A DNA stretch of 64,000 nucleotides from Luminiphilus syltensis NOR5-1B (GTDB lineage: Bacteria > Pseudomonadota > Gammaproteobacteria > Pseudomonadales > Halieaceae), in NCBI RefSeq assembly GCF_000158175.1, contig NZ_DS999411.1:2636714-2700713 (forward strand), written 5' to 3'. Every line of letters begins with the position of its first letter. Within the stretch, counting starts at the first letter, position 1. Positions 9,200 to 17,308 of the stretch are shown one piece after another. The position numbers and the translations under genes were made by a program. The notes beneath the pieces are model-generated. The model did not search any database. It saw only the letters and a list, made by a program, of their open reading frames with translations, and had not been told where the DNA came from.

Positions 9200-9561
9200 T
9201 TGGCCTCGGTACCGACATTATCAAAACGTCCCGTATCGAGGCGGCGTTATCGCGGCACGGCGATCGCTTTGTCCATCGTATTTTGTCCGCCGGCGAGCGG
9301 GTCCGGTATCGCCCAGGTGATGTGCATTTTCTGGCGAAGTCATTTGCCGCAAAAGAGGCGGTAGCCAAGGCCCTGGGGACAGGCTTTAGAGAGGGTATAG
9401 GGTGGCGCCATATTATTATTGAGCGCGACACTCTTGGAGCACCGGTGGTCAGGCTCGAAGGTGCTGCCGCAAAACGACTTATAAAGATTGGCGGTAAACG
9501 AGTATTATTGAGTATCGCTGATGAGTACGATTGTGCGCTGGCTCACGCCGCCGTCGTCTAA
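9196..9561 (+). CDS. acpS: Holo-[acyl-carrier-protein] synthase AcpS
   Basis: Transfers 4'-phosphopantetheine from CoA to apo-ACP, activating fatty-acid synthesis. The 121-residue product has the two conserved metal-binding motifs: GLGTDII with Asp7, and FLAKSFAAKEAVAKALGTG with Glu54. Length is typical. The ATG overlaps the recO stop (ATGA), indicating translational coupling. This is the last gene of the rnc-era-recO-acpS run; cysM follows after 52 bases. Confidence 0.96.
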   Translation: MIGLGTDIIKTSRIEAALSRHGDRFVHRILSAGERVRYRPGDVHFLAKSFAAKEAVAKALGTGFREGIGWRHIIIERDTLGAPVVRLEGAAAKRLIKIGGKRVLLSIADEYDCALAHAAVV

Positions 9562-9613
9562 TCCCTTAAAACCACTCACATCTGGTTGTTCTCAACATCA
9601 AGGTGATCCATTC

Positions 9614-10525
9614 ATGACTGGCTCGGCTGTGAACTATCCCACTATTGAAAGCGTTATCGGCAACACGCCATTAGTGCGACTGCAGCGCCTTGGTGGCGAT
9701 ACGACCAATACCCTTTTGGCAAAGCTGGAGGGCAATAACCCCGCAGGTTCAGTCAAAGATCGGCCGGCGATGTCGATGATCGCGGAGGCCGAGGATCGAG
9801 GCGATATAAACCCCGGCGACACACTGATCGAGGCAACCAGTGGCAATACCGGTATCGCACTGGCGATGGCCGCAGCAATTCGAGGTTATCGAATGCTCTT
9901 GATTATGCCTTCGCATATGAGCGATGAGCGTAAACAGGCTATGGCGGCCTACGGTGCCGAGTTGATTGAGGTGACCTCGGACGAGGGCATGGAGGGCGCT
10001 CGGGATCTCGCGCTCGCCATGGAAGCCAGGGGCGAGGGCAGGGTGTTGAATCAGTTTGGCAACAGCGATAACCCGCTGGCTCATTTTCGTACTACCGGTC
10101 CTGAGATCTGGCGCCAGACCGAGGGCCAAATTACTCACTTCGTCAGTTCGATGGGAACTACGGGAACCATTATGGGGGTTTCCGCCTACCTTAAGACCAA
10201 AAACCCCGACATCCAGATCATAGGACTACAGCCGGAAGACGGTTCAGCAATACCGGGGATTCGCCGATGGCCCGAAGCTTACTTGCCGAGTATTTATGAT
10301 GCCGCCCGGGTGGACCGGGTCATGGACCTGTCGCAGGAAGAATCCGAAGTCATGATGCGGCGACTGGCGCGCGAGGAGGGTATTTTCGCCGGTGTGTCCT
10401 CGGGCGGATCAATTGCCGCCGCACTGAAAATCAGTAAAGAAGTCGAAAATGCCACGATTGTAGCTATCGTGTGCGATCGGGGAGATCGATACCTCTCCAC
10501 CGGAGTTTTCGCGGCGGGCGACTGA
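9614..10525 (+). CDS. cysM: Cysteine synthase B (O-acetylserine sulfhydrylase B)
   Basis: Pyridoxal-phosphate enzyme making cysteine from O-acetylserine and sulfide, or thiosulfate in the CysM type. The 303-residue product has the PLP lysine Lys48 in NPAGSVKDRPA, the substrate loop EATSGNTGIALA, and the phosphate-binding glycine loop SSMGTTGTIMG. The sequence around IIGLQPEDGSAIPGIRRW is CysM-like. I chose ATG 9614; the frame is open further upstream but overlaps acpS. The cysM-relA-mazG order matches Pseudomonas. Confidence 0.93.
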   Translation: MTGSAVNYPTIESVIGNTPLVRLQRLGGDTTNTLLAKLEGNNPAGSVKDRPAMSMIAEAEDRGDINPGDTLIEATSGNTGIALAMAAAIRGYRMLLIMPSHMSDERKQAMAAYGAELIEVTSDEGMEGARDLALAMEARGEGRVLNQFGNSDNPLAHFRTTGPEIWRQTEGQITHFVSSMGTTGTIMGVSAYLKTKNPDIQIIGLQPEDGSAIPGIRRWPEAYLPSIYDAARVDRVMDLSQEESEVMMRRLAREEGIFAGVSSGGSIAAALKISKEVENATIVAIVCDRGDRYLSTGVFAAGD

Positions 10526-10527
10526 CG

Positions 10528-12759
10528 ATGGTTCAAACTCGCATATTGCCGGCTTTCGATAACGCTAACCCACAGCAGCTCTCAGAGTGGATTTGTGAAT
10601 TGCCCACAGAGCTCAATGACCGCGAGCGGGATCAATTAATGCTTGCGATTGAGACGGTCAATGGTACGACCACGCAAGAAGGTGTTAGCACGCGCGATTG
10701 GGCGGGTGACGAAACGCCGCTTGCGGTGGGTCTGGAGATTGTCCATATCCTCGCCGAACTACGCCAGGGTGGCGATGCCCTGGTCGCGGCGATGCTGTAT
10801 CGGGCTGTACGGGAGCAGCGATTATCGCTGGACGTCGTGCAGAAATCATTTGGCACCGGTGTCTGCGGGTTACTCGATGGCGTACTGCGCATGGCGGCTG
10901 TCAGTGAGTTGCGCGGTGACAGTGATGCGCCGGTTCTGGGTCAGTCGTCATCCCCCAATACCAATGTTCGACAAATGCTCGTAGCAATGGTTGATGATGT
11001 CAGAGTCGCCTTACTCAAGCTGGCGGAGCGCACGGTCGCGATGCGGGTATTACGCACAGCCTTACCCGAGCAGCGCATACCGATTGCCCAGGAGGTCTAC
11101 GACGTCTATGCGCCGCTGGCTCACCGGCTGGGTATCGGACACCTGAAGTGGGAACTCGAGGACTTTGCTTTTCGCTACCTGCACGAGGATGCCTATCGTC
11201 GCATCGCCAGGCTCTTGGATGGGCGACGCAAGGATCGCGACCGTTTTATCGAGCGAGTCAGCGCGGAACTCGGCCTGAGTCTGGATCGTGCGGGTGTTGA
11301 TTACGAGTTGTCGGGGCGCGCAAAGCATATCTACAGTATTTGGCGAAAGATGCAGCGCAAAGGTATAGGTTTTTCCCAAGTCTACGATATACGTGCGTTG
11401 CGTATATTGGTTGACAGTACCAAGGACTGTTATCACACCTTGGGTATCGTCCACAGTATTTGGCGCAACATCCCCAATGAATTCGACGATTATGTCGCCA
11501 GTCCCAAAGAAAATGGCTACCGGTCGCTGCACACCGCGGTAATTGGGCCTGAGGGGAAAATTCTTGAGGTTCAAATTCGCACCCATCAAATGCATGAGGA
11601 AGCGGAGCTTGGGGTATGCGCCCACTGGCGCTACAAGGGCAGTGACCGAAGCAAAAAACAATCAAACACCTATGAGCAAAAGCTAGCCTGGCTGAGGCGC
11701 GTGCTCGAATGGCATGAGTCTGTGGGTGACGATGAAACCACAGCGCAACAGTTTAGCTTTGAATCCACACAAGACCGGGTTTACGTGTTTACACCCAAAG
11801 GTGATGTGGTCAGCTTAATGCAGGGCGCGACTCCTCTGGATTTTGCCTACCACGTGCATACGGAGGTGGGGCATCGATGTCGAGGGGCCAAGGTCAACGG
11901 CAAGATTGTACCTCTCACCTATCGATTACTCACCGGAGAACGAGTAGAGATTCTTACCGGTAATGAATCGAGGCCACGTCGAGACTGGCTACAGACTGGC
12001 TCGGAGTTCCTGATAACCCCCCGCGCGCGCAGTAGCGTTCAGCAGTGGTTCAAAGCCCAGAACCGGGATGACAATATTGCGGCGGGCCGCGCCCTTGTTG
12101 AGCGTGAGTGTTCCCGGCTGGCGCTAACGTCAATCAATTATCGCGAGATGGCGAAGCAGCTAGGCCGTCCGCGGGTAGACGATCTGTTTGCCGCGGTCGG
12201 GTCTGGAGACATTTCTTCAGAGCAACTGTTGCGCGCGGCACAGAGCGTTGTGGGTGATACGCCGCAAAATCCATTAAAGGTTGTGGCACCCTCCCAGCAC
12301 CTACACAGCGATGCAATTCAGGTCGACGGCGTGGGCAATATGCTGACCCAATTTGCTCGCTGCTGCATGCCGGTGCCGGGCGACGAAATTGTGGGTTACA
12401 TCACGCGCTCAAGAGGGGTTTCAGTGCATCGTCGGGACTGTAATCGCGTGTTGTCGCTAAAGCAAAATACCCCTGAACGTATTATTGCGGTGTCCTGGGG
12501 CGGACTCGATGACCAGCGTTTCGAGGTCGAAATTGCCATTGAGGCCTATGATCGGCAGGGATTGCTGGCCGATGTTACCGGTTTGATGGCGCGCAACCGC
12601 GTGAATGTTACTGAAGTGAACACCCTGAGCGATCGGGCCGACAATACGGCCCGCATGCGTTTGCGCCTGGAAGTTGCTTCGCTTGAGTCTCTGAGTTCAG
12701 TACTTAACAAGTTGGGTCAGCTTGATAATATCGTGTCCGCCAACCGGGTGTTGGACTGA
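10528..12759 (+). CDS. relA: GTP pyrophosphokinase RelA, (p)ppGpp synthetase I
   Basis: Ribosome-associated enzyme that makes (p)ppGpp when uncharged tRNA enters the A site. The 743-residue product has a degenerate N-terminal HD domain (the HD pair is replaced by YRAV in AAMLYRAVREQ), so no hydrolase is expected. The synthetase domain carries NEFDDYVASPKENGYRSLHT with the RelA-type ExDD motif. A TGS domain follows (RVYVFTPKGDVVSL), then a zinc-finger region (FARCCMPVPGDEIVGYITR, with later HRRDC), and a C-terminal ACT domain. ATG 10528 is 2 bases after cysM; the stop overlaps mazG by one base. Confidence 0.96.
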   Translation: MVQTRILPAFDNANPQQLSEWICELPTELNDRERDQLMLAIETVNGTTTQEGVSTRDWAGDETPLAVGLEIVHILAELRQGGDALVAAMLYRAVREQRLSLDVVQKSFGTGVCGLLDGVLRMAAVSELRGDSDAPVLGQSSSPNTNVRQMLVAMVDDVRVALLKLAERTVAMRVLRTALPEQRIPIAQEVYDVYAPLAHRLGIGHLKWELEDFAFRYLHEDAYRRIARLLDGRRKDRDRFIERVSAELGLSLDRAGVDYELSGRAKHIYSIWRKMQRKGIGFSQVYDIRALRILVDSTKDCYHTLGIVHSIWRNIPNEFDDYVASPKENGYRSLHTAVIGPEGKILEVQIRTHQMHEEAELGVCAHWRYKGSDRSKKQSNTYEQKLAWLRRVLEWHESVGDDETTAQQFSFESTQDRVYVFTPKGDVVSLMQGATPLDFAYHVHTEVGHRCRGAKVNGKIVPLTYRLLTGERVEILTGNESRPRRDWLQTGSEFLITPRARSSVQQWFKAQNRDDNIAAGRALVERECSRLALTSINYREMAKQLGRPRVDDLFAAVGSGDISSEQLLRAAQSVVGDTPQNPLKVVAPSQHLHSDAIQVDGVGNMLTQFARCCMPVPGDEIVGYITRSRGVSVHRRDCNRVLSLKQNTPERIIAVSWGGLDDQRFEVEIAIEAYDRQGLLADVTGLMARNRVNVTEVNTLSDRADNTARMRLRLEVASLESLSSVLNKLGQLDNIVSANRVLD

Positions 12760-13586
12760 TGGATTCCTCAAACCTTCAGCACTACACCATTAACGACCTT
12801 CTTCATGTGATGAGCAGACTCCGGCATCCTGATCTGGGTTGCCCCTGGGATTTAAAGCAAAACTTCAAAAGCATCACGGCATCGACTCTGGAAGAGAGTT
12901 ATGAATTGGTGGATGCCATAGAGCGAGAGGATATGCCTCACGTCGCTGAGGAACTCGGTGACCTGCTGTTCCAGGTAATTTTTTATTCCCAGCTTGGCAA
13001 AGAAGCCGGGGATTTTGATTTTGATTCAGTCACCCATACCCTGGTAGAGAAGTTGATTCGACGGCATCCTCACGTATTTGCCGGTGGCGACATCGATGGT
13101 GTGGTGCAGGGAACGGCACCAATCGCTGAGGTTAGTGATACGTGGGAGGCCATTAAAACCGAGGAACGTCGGGAAAAGTCTCATCACGGTATACTCGACG
13201 ATGTACCCCATAGTCTGCCTTCACTATCCCGGGCCCAAAAATTGCAGAAACGAGCGGCCGGTATCGGTTTTGATTGGCAGGAGCTTTCAGAGGTTATTGA
13301 CAACCTAGAGGCCGAAATTCAGGAGCTCAAGCAGGCACTGGAGCAGCAGCAGGTTGCCGCTATTGCCGACGAGATGGGGGATGTGTTTTTCAGTGCGGTT
13401 AATGTAGCGAGGCATCTGGGGCTTGATTCTGAAAAGACCCTCCGTCAATCCAGTCGTAAATTCGAGAACCGGTTCAGACAAATGGAAAAGGAAGCCGATT
13501 CTGAGGGAGTCGCACTGAGCGAACAAAGCAGCGAACAACTCGAGCAACGCTGGCACCGGGTCAAGTCGACCAAAGGCAACTTGTAA
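12759..13586 (+). CDS. mazG: Nucleoside triphosphate pyrophosphohydrolase MazG
   Basis: Hydrolyses NTPs and dNTPs to monophosphates and pyrophosphate; in E. coli it lowers ppGpp effects during starvation. The 275-residue product has tandem MazG domains. The first has the start motif LRHPDLGCPWDLKQNFKSI and the metal box EESYELVDAIERED with EELGDLLFQVIFYS; the second has EIQELKQAL and DEMGDVFFSAVNVAR. The ATG overlaps the relA TGA. The pairing with relA is conserved in gammaproteobacteria. Confidence 0.95.
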   Translation: MDSSNLQHYTINDLLHVMSRLRHPDLGCPWDLKQNFKSITASTLEESYELVDAIEREDMPHVAEELGDLLFQVIFYSQLGKEAGDFDFDSVTHTLVEKLIRRHPHVFAGGDIDGVVQGTAPIAEVSDTWEAIKTEERREKSHHGILDDVPHSLPSLSRAQKLQKRAAGIGFDWQELSEVIDNLEAEIQELKQALEQQQVAAIADEMGDVFFSAVNVARHLGLDSEKTLRQSSRKFENRFRQMEKEADSEGVALSEQSSEQLEQRWHRVKSTKGNL

Positions 13587-13664
13587 CCCATGTTAAGGCT
13601 GTGTAGTTTTGATGGTCTTTTTTTCCATTAACCCACGAGCACATTACAACGAAGGGGCACTTTG

Positions 13665-14306
13665 ATGAAAATTATTCTTTTGGGGGCACCCGGAGCGGGC
13701 AAGGGCACTCAAGCCCAGTTCCTCTGTGATCATTACGGAATCCCCCAGATATCGACAGGTGACATGCTGCGTGCCGCCGTGGCTGCCGGTACCGAACTGG
13801 GAAAACAGGCGAAGTCGATCATGGATAGCGGTGGCCTGGTCTCCGACGATTTGATTATTGCCCTGGTAAAAGACCGTATTGAGGCGCCCGATTGTGCCGG
13901 GGGATGCTTGTTTGACGGGTTTCCGCGAACTATTCCGCAGGCTCAGGCGATGGTCGATACCGGTATTTCTGTCGATCATGTGATTGAAATCGCGGTTGAA
14001 GACGAAGCGATTGTGAAGCGATTGAGTGGAAGGCGAGTGCACCCTGAAAGTGGTCGTATCTATCACATCGAGCACAACCCACCGCATCGCGAAGGTATCG
14101 ACGACGAAACAGGCGAGCCGCTGATTCAGCGCGACGACGATCAGGAAGAGACCATTCGCCATCGGCTTAGCGTCTACCATGAACAGACTCGACCACTCGT
14201 TGATTTTTATCAGAATCTCGATGGGCCACGCTACCATCGAATAAATGGTATCGGCAGCGTAGAGTCAATTACCGGCCAAATTCGCAAAAGTCTTGAAAGT
14301 CAGTAG
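13665..14306 (+). CDS. adk: Adenylate kinase
   Basis: Interconverts ATP + AMP and 2 ADP. The product is 213 residues, the long bacterial form. The P-loop [10 protein letters not shown] is at 7-16; the NMP-binding region [10 protein letters not shown], the Asp-Gly-Phe-Pro-Arg box ([11 protein letters not shown]), and the LID domain ([13 protein letters not shown] onwards) follow. The LID has no zinc cysteines, as in enterobacterial Adk. The start chosen is ATG 13665 with AGGGG at 7-base spacing; a TTG directly before it would add one residue. The 78-base gap after mazG probably holds its own promoter. Confidence 0.97.
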   Translation: MKIILLGAPGAGKGTQAQFLCDHYGIPQISTGDMLRAAVAAGTELGKQAKSIMDSGGLVSDDLIIALVKDRIEAPDCAGGCLFDGFPRTIPQAQAMVDTGISVDHVIEIAVEDEAIVKRLSGRRVHPESGRIYHIEHNPPHREGIDDETGEPLIQRDDDQEETIRHRLSVYHEQTRPLVDFYQNLDGPRYHRINGIGSVESITGQIRKSLESQ

Positions 14307-14385
14307 TTATTCGCACTCAACGGCTTGTGTCGTTTGTTAAACGCTGCTAGTTTTCAATCAGCCTCGCTGGTCACTGGAGAAAAAA

Positions 14386-15147
14386 ATGGCAACCGCAAAA
14401 AAACGAAAAGCTTCACCGAAAAAAACAGCCGCAAAAAAAACGGCTGCCAAGAAAAAATCGACAGTAAAAAAGAAGTCGCCGACGAAAAAGTCTGCCGCTA
14501 TTTCTACGCCTGGAATCAAGCGGGCTGAAGCGGCTCTCGCAAAGATTGTTCGTCAGATCGACGCCGACTCTACGAGTCTCAAGCAGGCGCGTGAGAAGGC
14601 CAAAAAGGCGCGGGCGGCTGCAGATAAACGCGGTCAGGAGGCGGCTAAAAAGGCGGTTGCTCGGATCAGTGATCGCCTGAAAAAGGCTCGTGAAAAGGCA
14701 AAGGAATCCCGCAGTCGGCTGAGAGCAACTATCGCCGCTGCGAAAGCGAAGGCGAAACAGACCGCCGCGAAAGAAAAGGCAGCTGCCAAGAAGGTAGTTG
14801 CCAAAAAGAAGAAAACGGTAAAAAAAGCGGTGGCGAAGAAGAAGTCTACTGCGAAGGCAAAGGTCACCAAGAAGAAGAAAGCGGTCGCGAAAAAGAAGTC
14901 AGCGGTTAAAGCTAAAGTGACCAGAAAGAAAAAAGCGGTTGCCAAGAAAAAGACAGCGGTGAAAGCCAAGGTAACCAAAAAGAAAAAGGCAGTTGCCAAG
15001 AAAAAGTCAGCGGCCAAAGCCAAAGTGACCAGGAAGAAAAAAGCGGTTGCCAAGAAAAAATCCGCGGTCAAGAAGAAGGCCGCCAAGAAGAAACCAGCAC
15101 CCAAGAAGAAGGGTGCGGCTAAGCGCAAGGCGGCAAAGAAAAAATAG
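14386..15147 (+). CDS. AlgP-like histone H1 family protein
   Basis: A 253-residue, extremely lysine- and alanine-rich protein resembling the C-terminal tail of eukaryotic histone H1 and Pseudomonas AlgP. Basic N-terminus at 1-37, a more mixed, probably helical middle (about 43-135, IVRQIDADSTSLKQAREKAK), then a basic tail with four 18-residue tandem repeats (157-228, KAKVT[K/R]KKKAVAKKK[S/T]A). DNA binding and nucleoid compaction or transcription effects are known for AlgP; for this protein that is inference. GGAG precedes the ATG at 6 bases. A strong terminator follows. The middle domain is not obviously homologous to that of AlgP. Confidence 0.8.
   Translation: MATAKKRKASPKKTAAKKTAAKKKSTVKKKSPTKKSAAISTPGIKRAEAALAKIVRQIDADSTSLKQAREKAKKARAAADKRGQEAAKKAVARISDRLKKAREKAKESRSRLRATIAAAKAKAKQTAAKEKAAAKKVVAKKKKTVKKAVAKKKSTAKAKVTKKKKAVAKKKSAVKAKVTRKKKAVAKKKTAVKAKVTKKKKAVAKKKSAAKAKVTRKKKAVAKKKSAVKKKAAKKKPAPKKKGAAKRKAAKKK
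14854..15069 (+). repeat. Four 54-bp in-frame tandem repeats
   Basis: Four consecutive 54-bp units inside the histone-like gene encode KAKVT[K/R]KKKAVAKKK[S/T]A[V/A]. Units alternate between K and R at position 6, suggesting duplication of a two-unit block. Copy number is likely to vary between strains, as for KPAA repeats in algP of Pseudomonas (known for that gene; inferred here). Confidence 0.85.
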
Positions 15148-15160
15148 GCCGTGGTTGCAA

Positions 15161-15187
15161 AAAAAAACCGGCTTCGGCCGGTTTTTT
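15161..15187. terminator. Bidirectional rho-independent terminator
   Basis: Stem CCGGC (15168-15172), TTCG loop, GCCGG (15177-15181), flanked by seven A on the left and six T on the right, so the hairpin works in both directions. It ends the histone-like gene on the plus strand and the convergent MobA-like gene, whose TAA at 15186-15188 lies inside the T run. Confidence 0.9.
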
Positions 15188-15770
15188 ATTTCAGTTGGTC
15201 GGGGTTATTGGCATCGCGTGGGTTATCGCCAGGGGAGAGCACCCTTTTTCTCAGGTCGAGACATTGAACAAGCCCATTAAGTGATCGACCTCCGGTTTCG
15301 AGGAAGCGCTCGATGAAAGGTAGCGCGGACCTTTTCAGTAACAGGCACCCGCTGGTTAGTCTGGATTCGTCGACGACAGCCACGCCCAGATCATCGGCAT
15401 TGAGTTCCTCAAGCAGCCGTCGTTTTAGGTCGACGGGGATTGTGATTAGATCACTGGGCACAATCATCATCAGTTCGTTAGCGCTGGCGGACAGCAATGC
15501 CAGGATGCCGAAGCAGGGTCCATTATCCGGTGACCGATCACAGACCAGCCGGTTCGCGTAGTGACTATAGAAAAAGGGTGTCGATCGGCAGTTGATGATG
15601 ATCTCACCATAAGCATCACTTTCGACAAGGCTATTGACCAGCAGGGGTTTACCGCGAAACGCAATCATGGATTTTTCCCGCCTGCCCCATCGCAGACCTG
15701 TGCCCGACGCCAAAATACCGAGTGAACAATGCCCGCTTGTGTTCAAAGAGGTCTCCTGCTGTGGGATCAT
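15186..15770 (-). CDS. MobA-like nucleotidyltransferase (molybdenum cofactor guanylyltransferase family)
   Basis: A 194-residue protein with the layout of MobA, which attaches GMP to molybdopterin. Visible: N-terminal nucleotide loop ILASGTGLRWGRREKSMIAF (canonical LAGGxSxRMGxDK), RGKPLL, the DNGPCFGILALL block, the acidic metal site region VPSDLITIPVDL, and a C-terminal NPRDANNPDQL resembling the MobA NxNTPEDL end. The glycine pair and methionine of the nucleotide loop are changed, so activity or substrate may differ. The start chosen is ATG 15770, 32 bases from the divergent tsaB start; the open frame extends to 15803. It might be another sugar-phosphate-type nucleotidyltransferase. Confidence 0.7.
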   Translation of the reverse strand: MIPQQETSLNTSGHCSLGILASGTGLRWGRREKSMIAFRGKPLLVNSLVESDAYGEIIINCRSTPFFYSHYANRLVCDRSPDNGPCFGILALLSASANELMMIVPSDLITIPVDLKRRLLEELNADDLGVAVVDESRLTSGCLLLKRSALPFIERFLETGGRSLNGLVQCLDLRKRVLSPGDNPRDANNPDQLK

Positions 15771-15802
15771 ACGGCCCCGCCGATCCGGAACCGTCCTCCC
15801 CA

Positions 15803-16492
15803 ATGCGCACTATTCTTGCATTTGATACCGCTACTGAATACTGCTCCGCCACATTCGTATGCGAAGGCACCGTTAATGCTGAAGTGGAGCGGCTGCCTCG
15901 GGCCCATAACAAACACCTGCTAGCCATGATAGACCGAGTTCTTGATGGCACCCCACTGGACGGTGTGGACGTGATTGCCTGCGGTATTGGGCCAGGCTCT
16001 TTTACCGGGTTGAGAATCGCAGTTAGCGTTGCCCAGGGACTCGCCTGGTCGCGAGAAATACCGCTGCAGCCTTTTTGCTCCCTTGAGGCTCAACTGCGAG
16101 CTGCCGTTGCAGCTGACCTTGTTCCCACATCTGGCCGAGTCTTGAGTACTCTTGATGCGCAGATTGGGCAACTCTATTGGCGCTGGTTTGAGTATGGAGA
16201 GAGCCATTTTTCGCCCATGGGTCCGCCGCAGCTGAGTGCAGCTGATGCAGTATCGTTTCCCAACGAACCCACAGCGATCATCGGTAATGGCATACACTTG
16301 TTGGACGTCCTCGTCGGATTTTCAGACATTCCCAGAGTCGGCGAGGTCGAGTTGTGCACGGCACCAATGGCGCGCCATCTGGCGCAGTCTCCCGAAAGCA
16401 CTATGACCTTAAAAGCCGGCGATCTGATGCCTCGCTACGTGCAAGACACAGTGGGCTGGAAAAAACTGACAGAGCAGGGCTCCCGTGATTGA
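15803..16492 (+). CDS. tsaB: tRNA threonylcarbamoyladenosine biosynthesis protein TsaB
   Basis: Partner of TsaD in making N6-threonylcarbamoyladenosine at position 37 of ANN-decoding tRNAs. The 229-residue product starts MRTILAFDTATEYCSAT, with the ASKHA-fold motifs LAMIDRVLDG and IACGIGPGSFTGLRIAVSVAQGLAW. The ATG at 15803 is preferred over upstream in-frame codons because it gives the canonical N-terminus. The stop overlaps the uppP GTG start by 8 bases. Confidence 0.94.
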   Translation: MRTILAFDTATEYCSATFVCEGTVNAEVERLPRAHNKHLLAMIDRVLDGTPLDGVDVIACGIGPGSFTGLRIAVSVAQGLAWSREIPLQPFCSLEAQLRAAVAADLVPTSGRVLSTLDAQIGQLYWRWFEYGESHFSPMGPPQLSAADAVSFPNEPTAIIGNGIHLLDVLVGFSDIPRVGEVELCTAPMARHLAQSPESTMTLKAGDLMPRYVQDTVGWKKLTEQGSRD

Positions 16493-17294
16493 TTGGCTTC
16501 AGGTATCGGTACTCGCTGTTATTCAGGGACTCACTGAATTCCTGCCTATTTCCAGTTCGGCGCACCTGCTGCTTCCCGCCGAAATTCTGGGCTGGCCTGA
16601 GCAGGGGATGCTGTTCGATGTTTCCGTGCACATGGGTACCTTGCTTGCAGTGGTGACGTATTATCGGCGGGAACTGTTAAATTTGGTGGGAGGGCTGTTC
16701 ACGGCTGAAGCTGTAAACGGCTCGTCCCGACATGAGATGTTGGTATTGATCGTGGCCACGCTGCCCGCCGTAGTGTTTGGATTAATTGCTGAGGACTTTA
16801 TTGGGTCTCAGCTCCGGGGGGCTATGGTTATCGCGGCGAATACGCTGATTTTTGGCGTGCTACTGGGTGTGGCTGCGGCGCTCGGCAGGCCAGCAATTCG
16901 TGGAGGTGAAGTCGAATTCATTGGTCTTTGGCAGGGAGTATTGATTGGCATAGCCCAGGCGTTTGCACTTATGCCGGGAGTTTCGAGATCTGGTGTCACA
17001 ATCTCGGCGGCCATGCTGCTCGGGTACCGGGCTGACACAGCGGCCCGATTTTCTTTCTTATTATCCATTCCCATTATTGCAGGCGCGATGAGTCTGCTAT
17101 TGGCGGGGGTACTGACCGCAGAGCAAAGCAGCCCGGTTTCGTGGTCGATGCTGTGGGTGGCAGGCTGTCTCGCAGCGATCGCTGCGTTCAGTACGATTGC
17201 CGCTTTCATCACACTTCTGGACCGAATTGGTCTTATGCCCTTTGTCGTCTACCGCCTTTTAATGGGGCTGGCGCTAATTGCCCTGTTCTACTGA
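16485..17294 (+). CDS. uppP: Undecaprenyl-diphosphatase UppP/BacA
   Basis: Integral membrane phosphatase that recycles undecaprenyl pyrophosphate for peptidoglycan and O-antigen synthesis and confers bacitracin tolerance. The 269-residue product has about eight hydrophobic segments and both signatures: GLTEFLPISSSAHLLL (about 15-30) with catalytic Glu, and MPGVSRSGVTISAAMLLG (about 164-181) with the essential Arg. The GTG start at 16485 lies inside the end of tsaB, so they are probably translated together. Confidence 0.96.
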   Translation: MIDWLQVSVLAVIQGLTEFLPISSSAHLLLPAEILGWPEQGMLFDVSVHMGTLLAVVTYYRRELLNLVGGLFTAEAVNGSSRHEMLVLIVATLPAVVFGLIAEDFIGSQLRGAMVIAANTLIFGVLLGVAAALGRPAIRGGEVEFIGLWQGVLIGIAQAFALMPGVSRSGVTISAAMLLGYRADTAARFSFLLSIPIIAGAMSLLLAGVLTAEQSSPVSWSMLWVAGCLAAIAAFSTIAAFITLLDRIGLMPFVVYRLLMGLALIALFY

Positions 17295-17308
17295 GGAGAA
17301 CACAACTG

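Noticed and set aside
14634-15128. 164-codon open frame antisense to the histone-like gene, rich in Phe, Leu and Ala
   Set aside because: It is the mirror of Lys/Ala-rich repeats; the product is a repetitive hydrophobic string and the plus-strand gene has a ribosome site and terminator.
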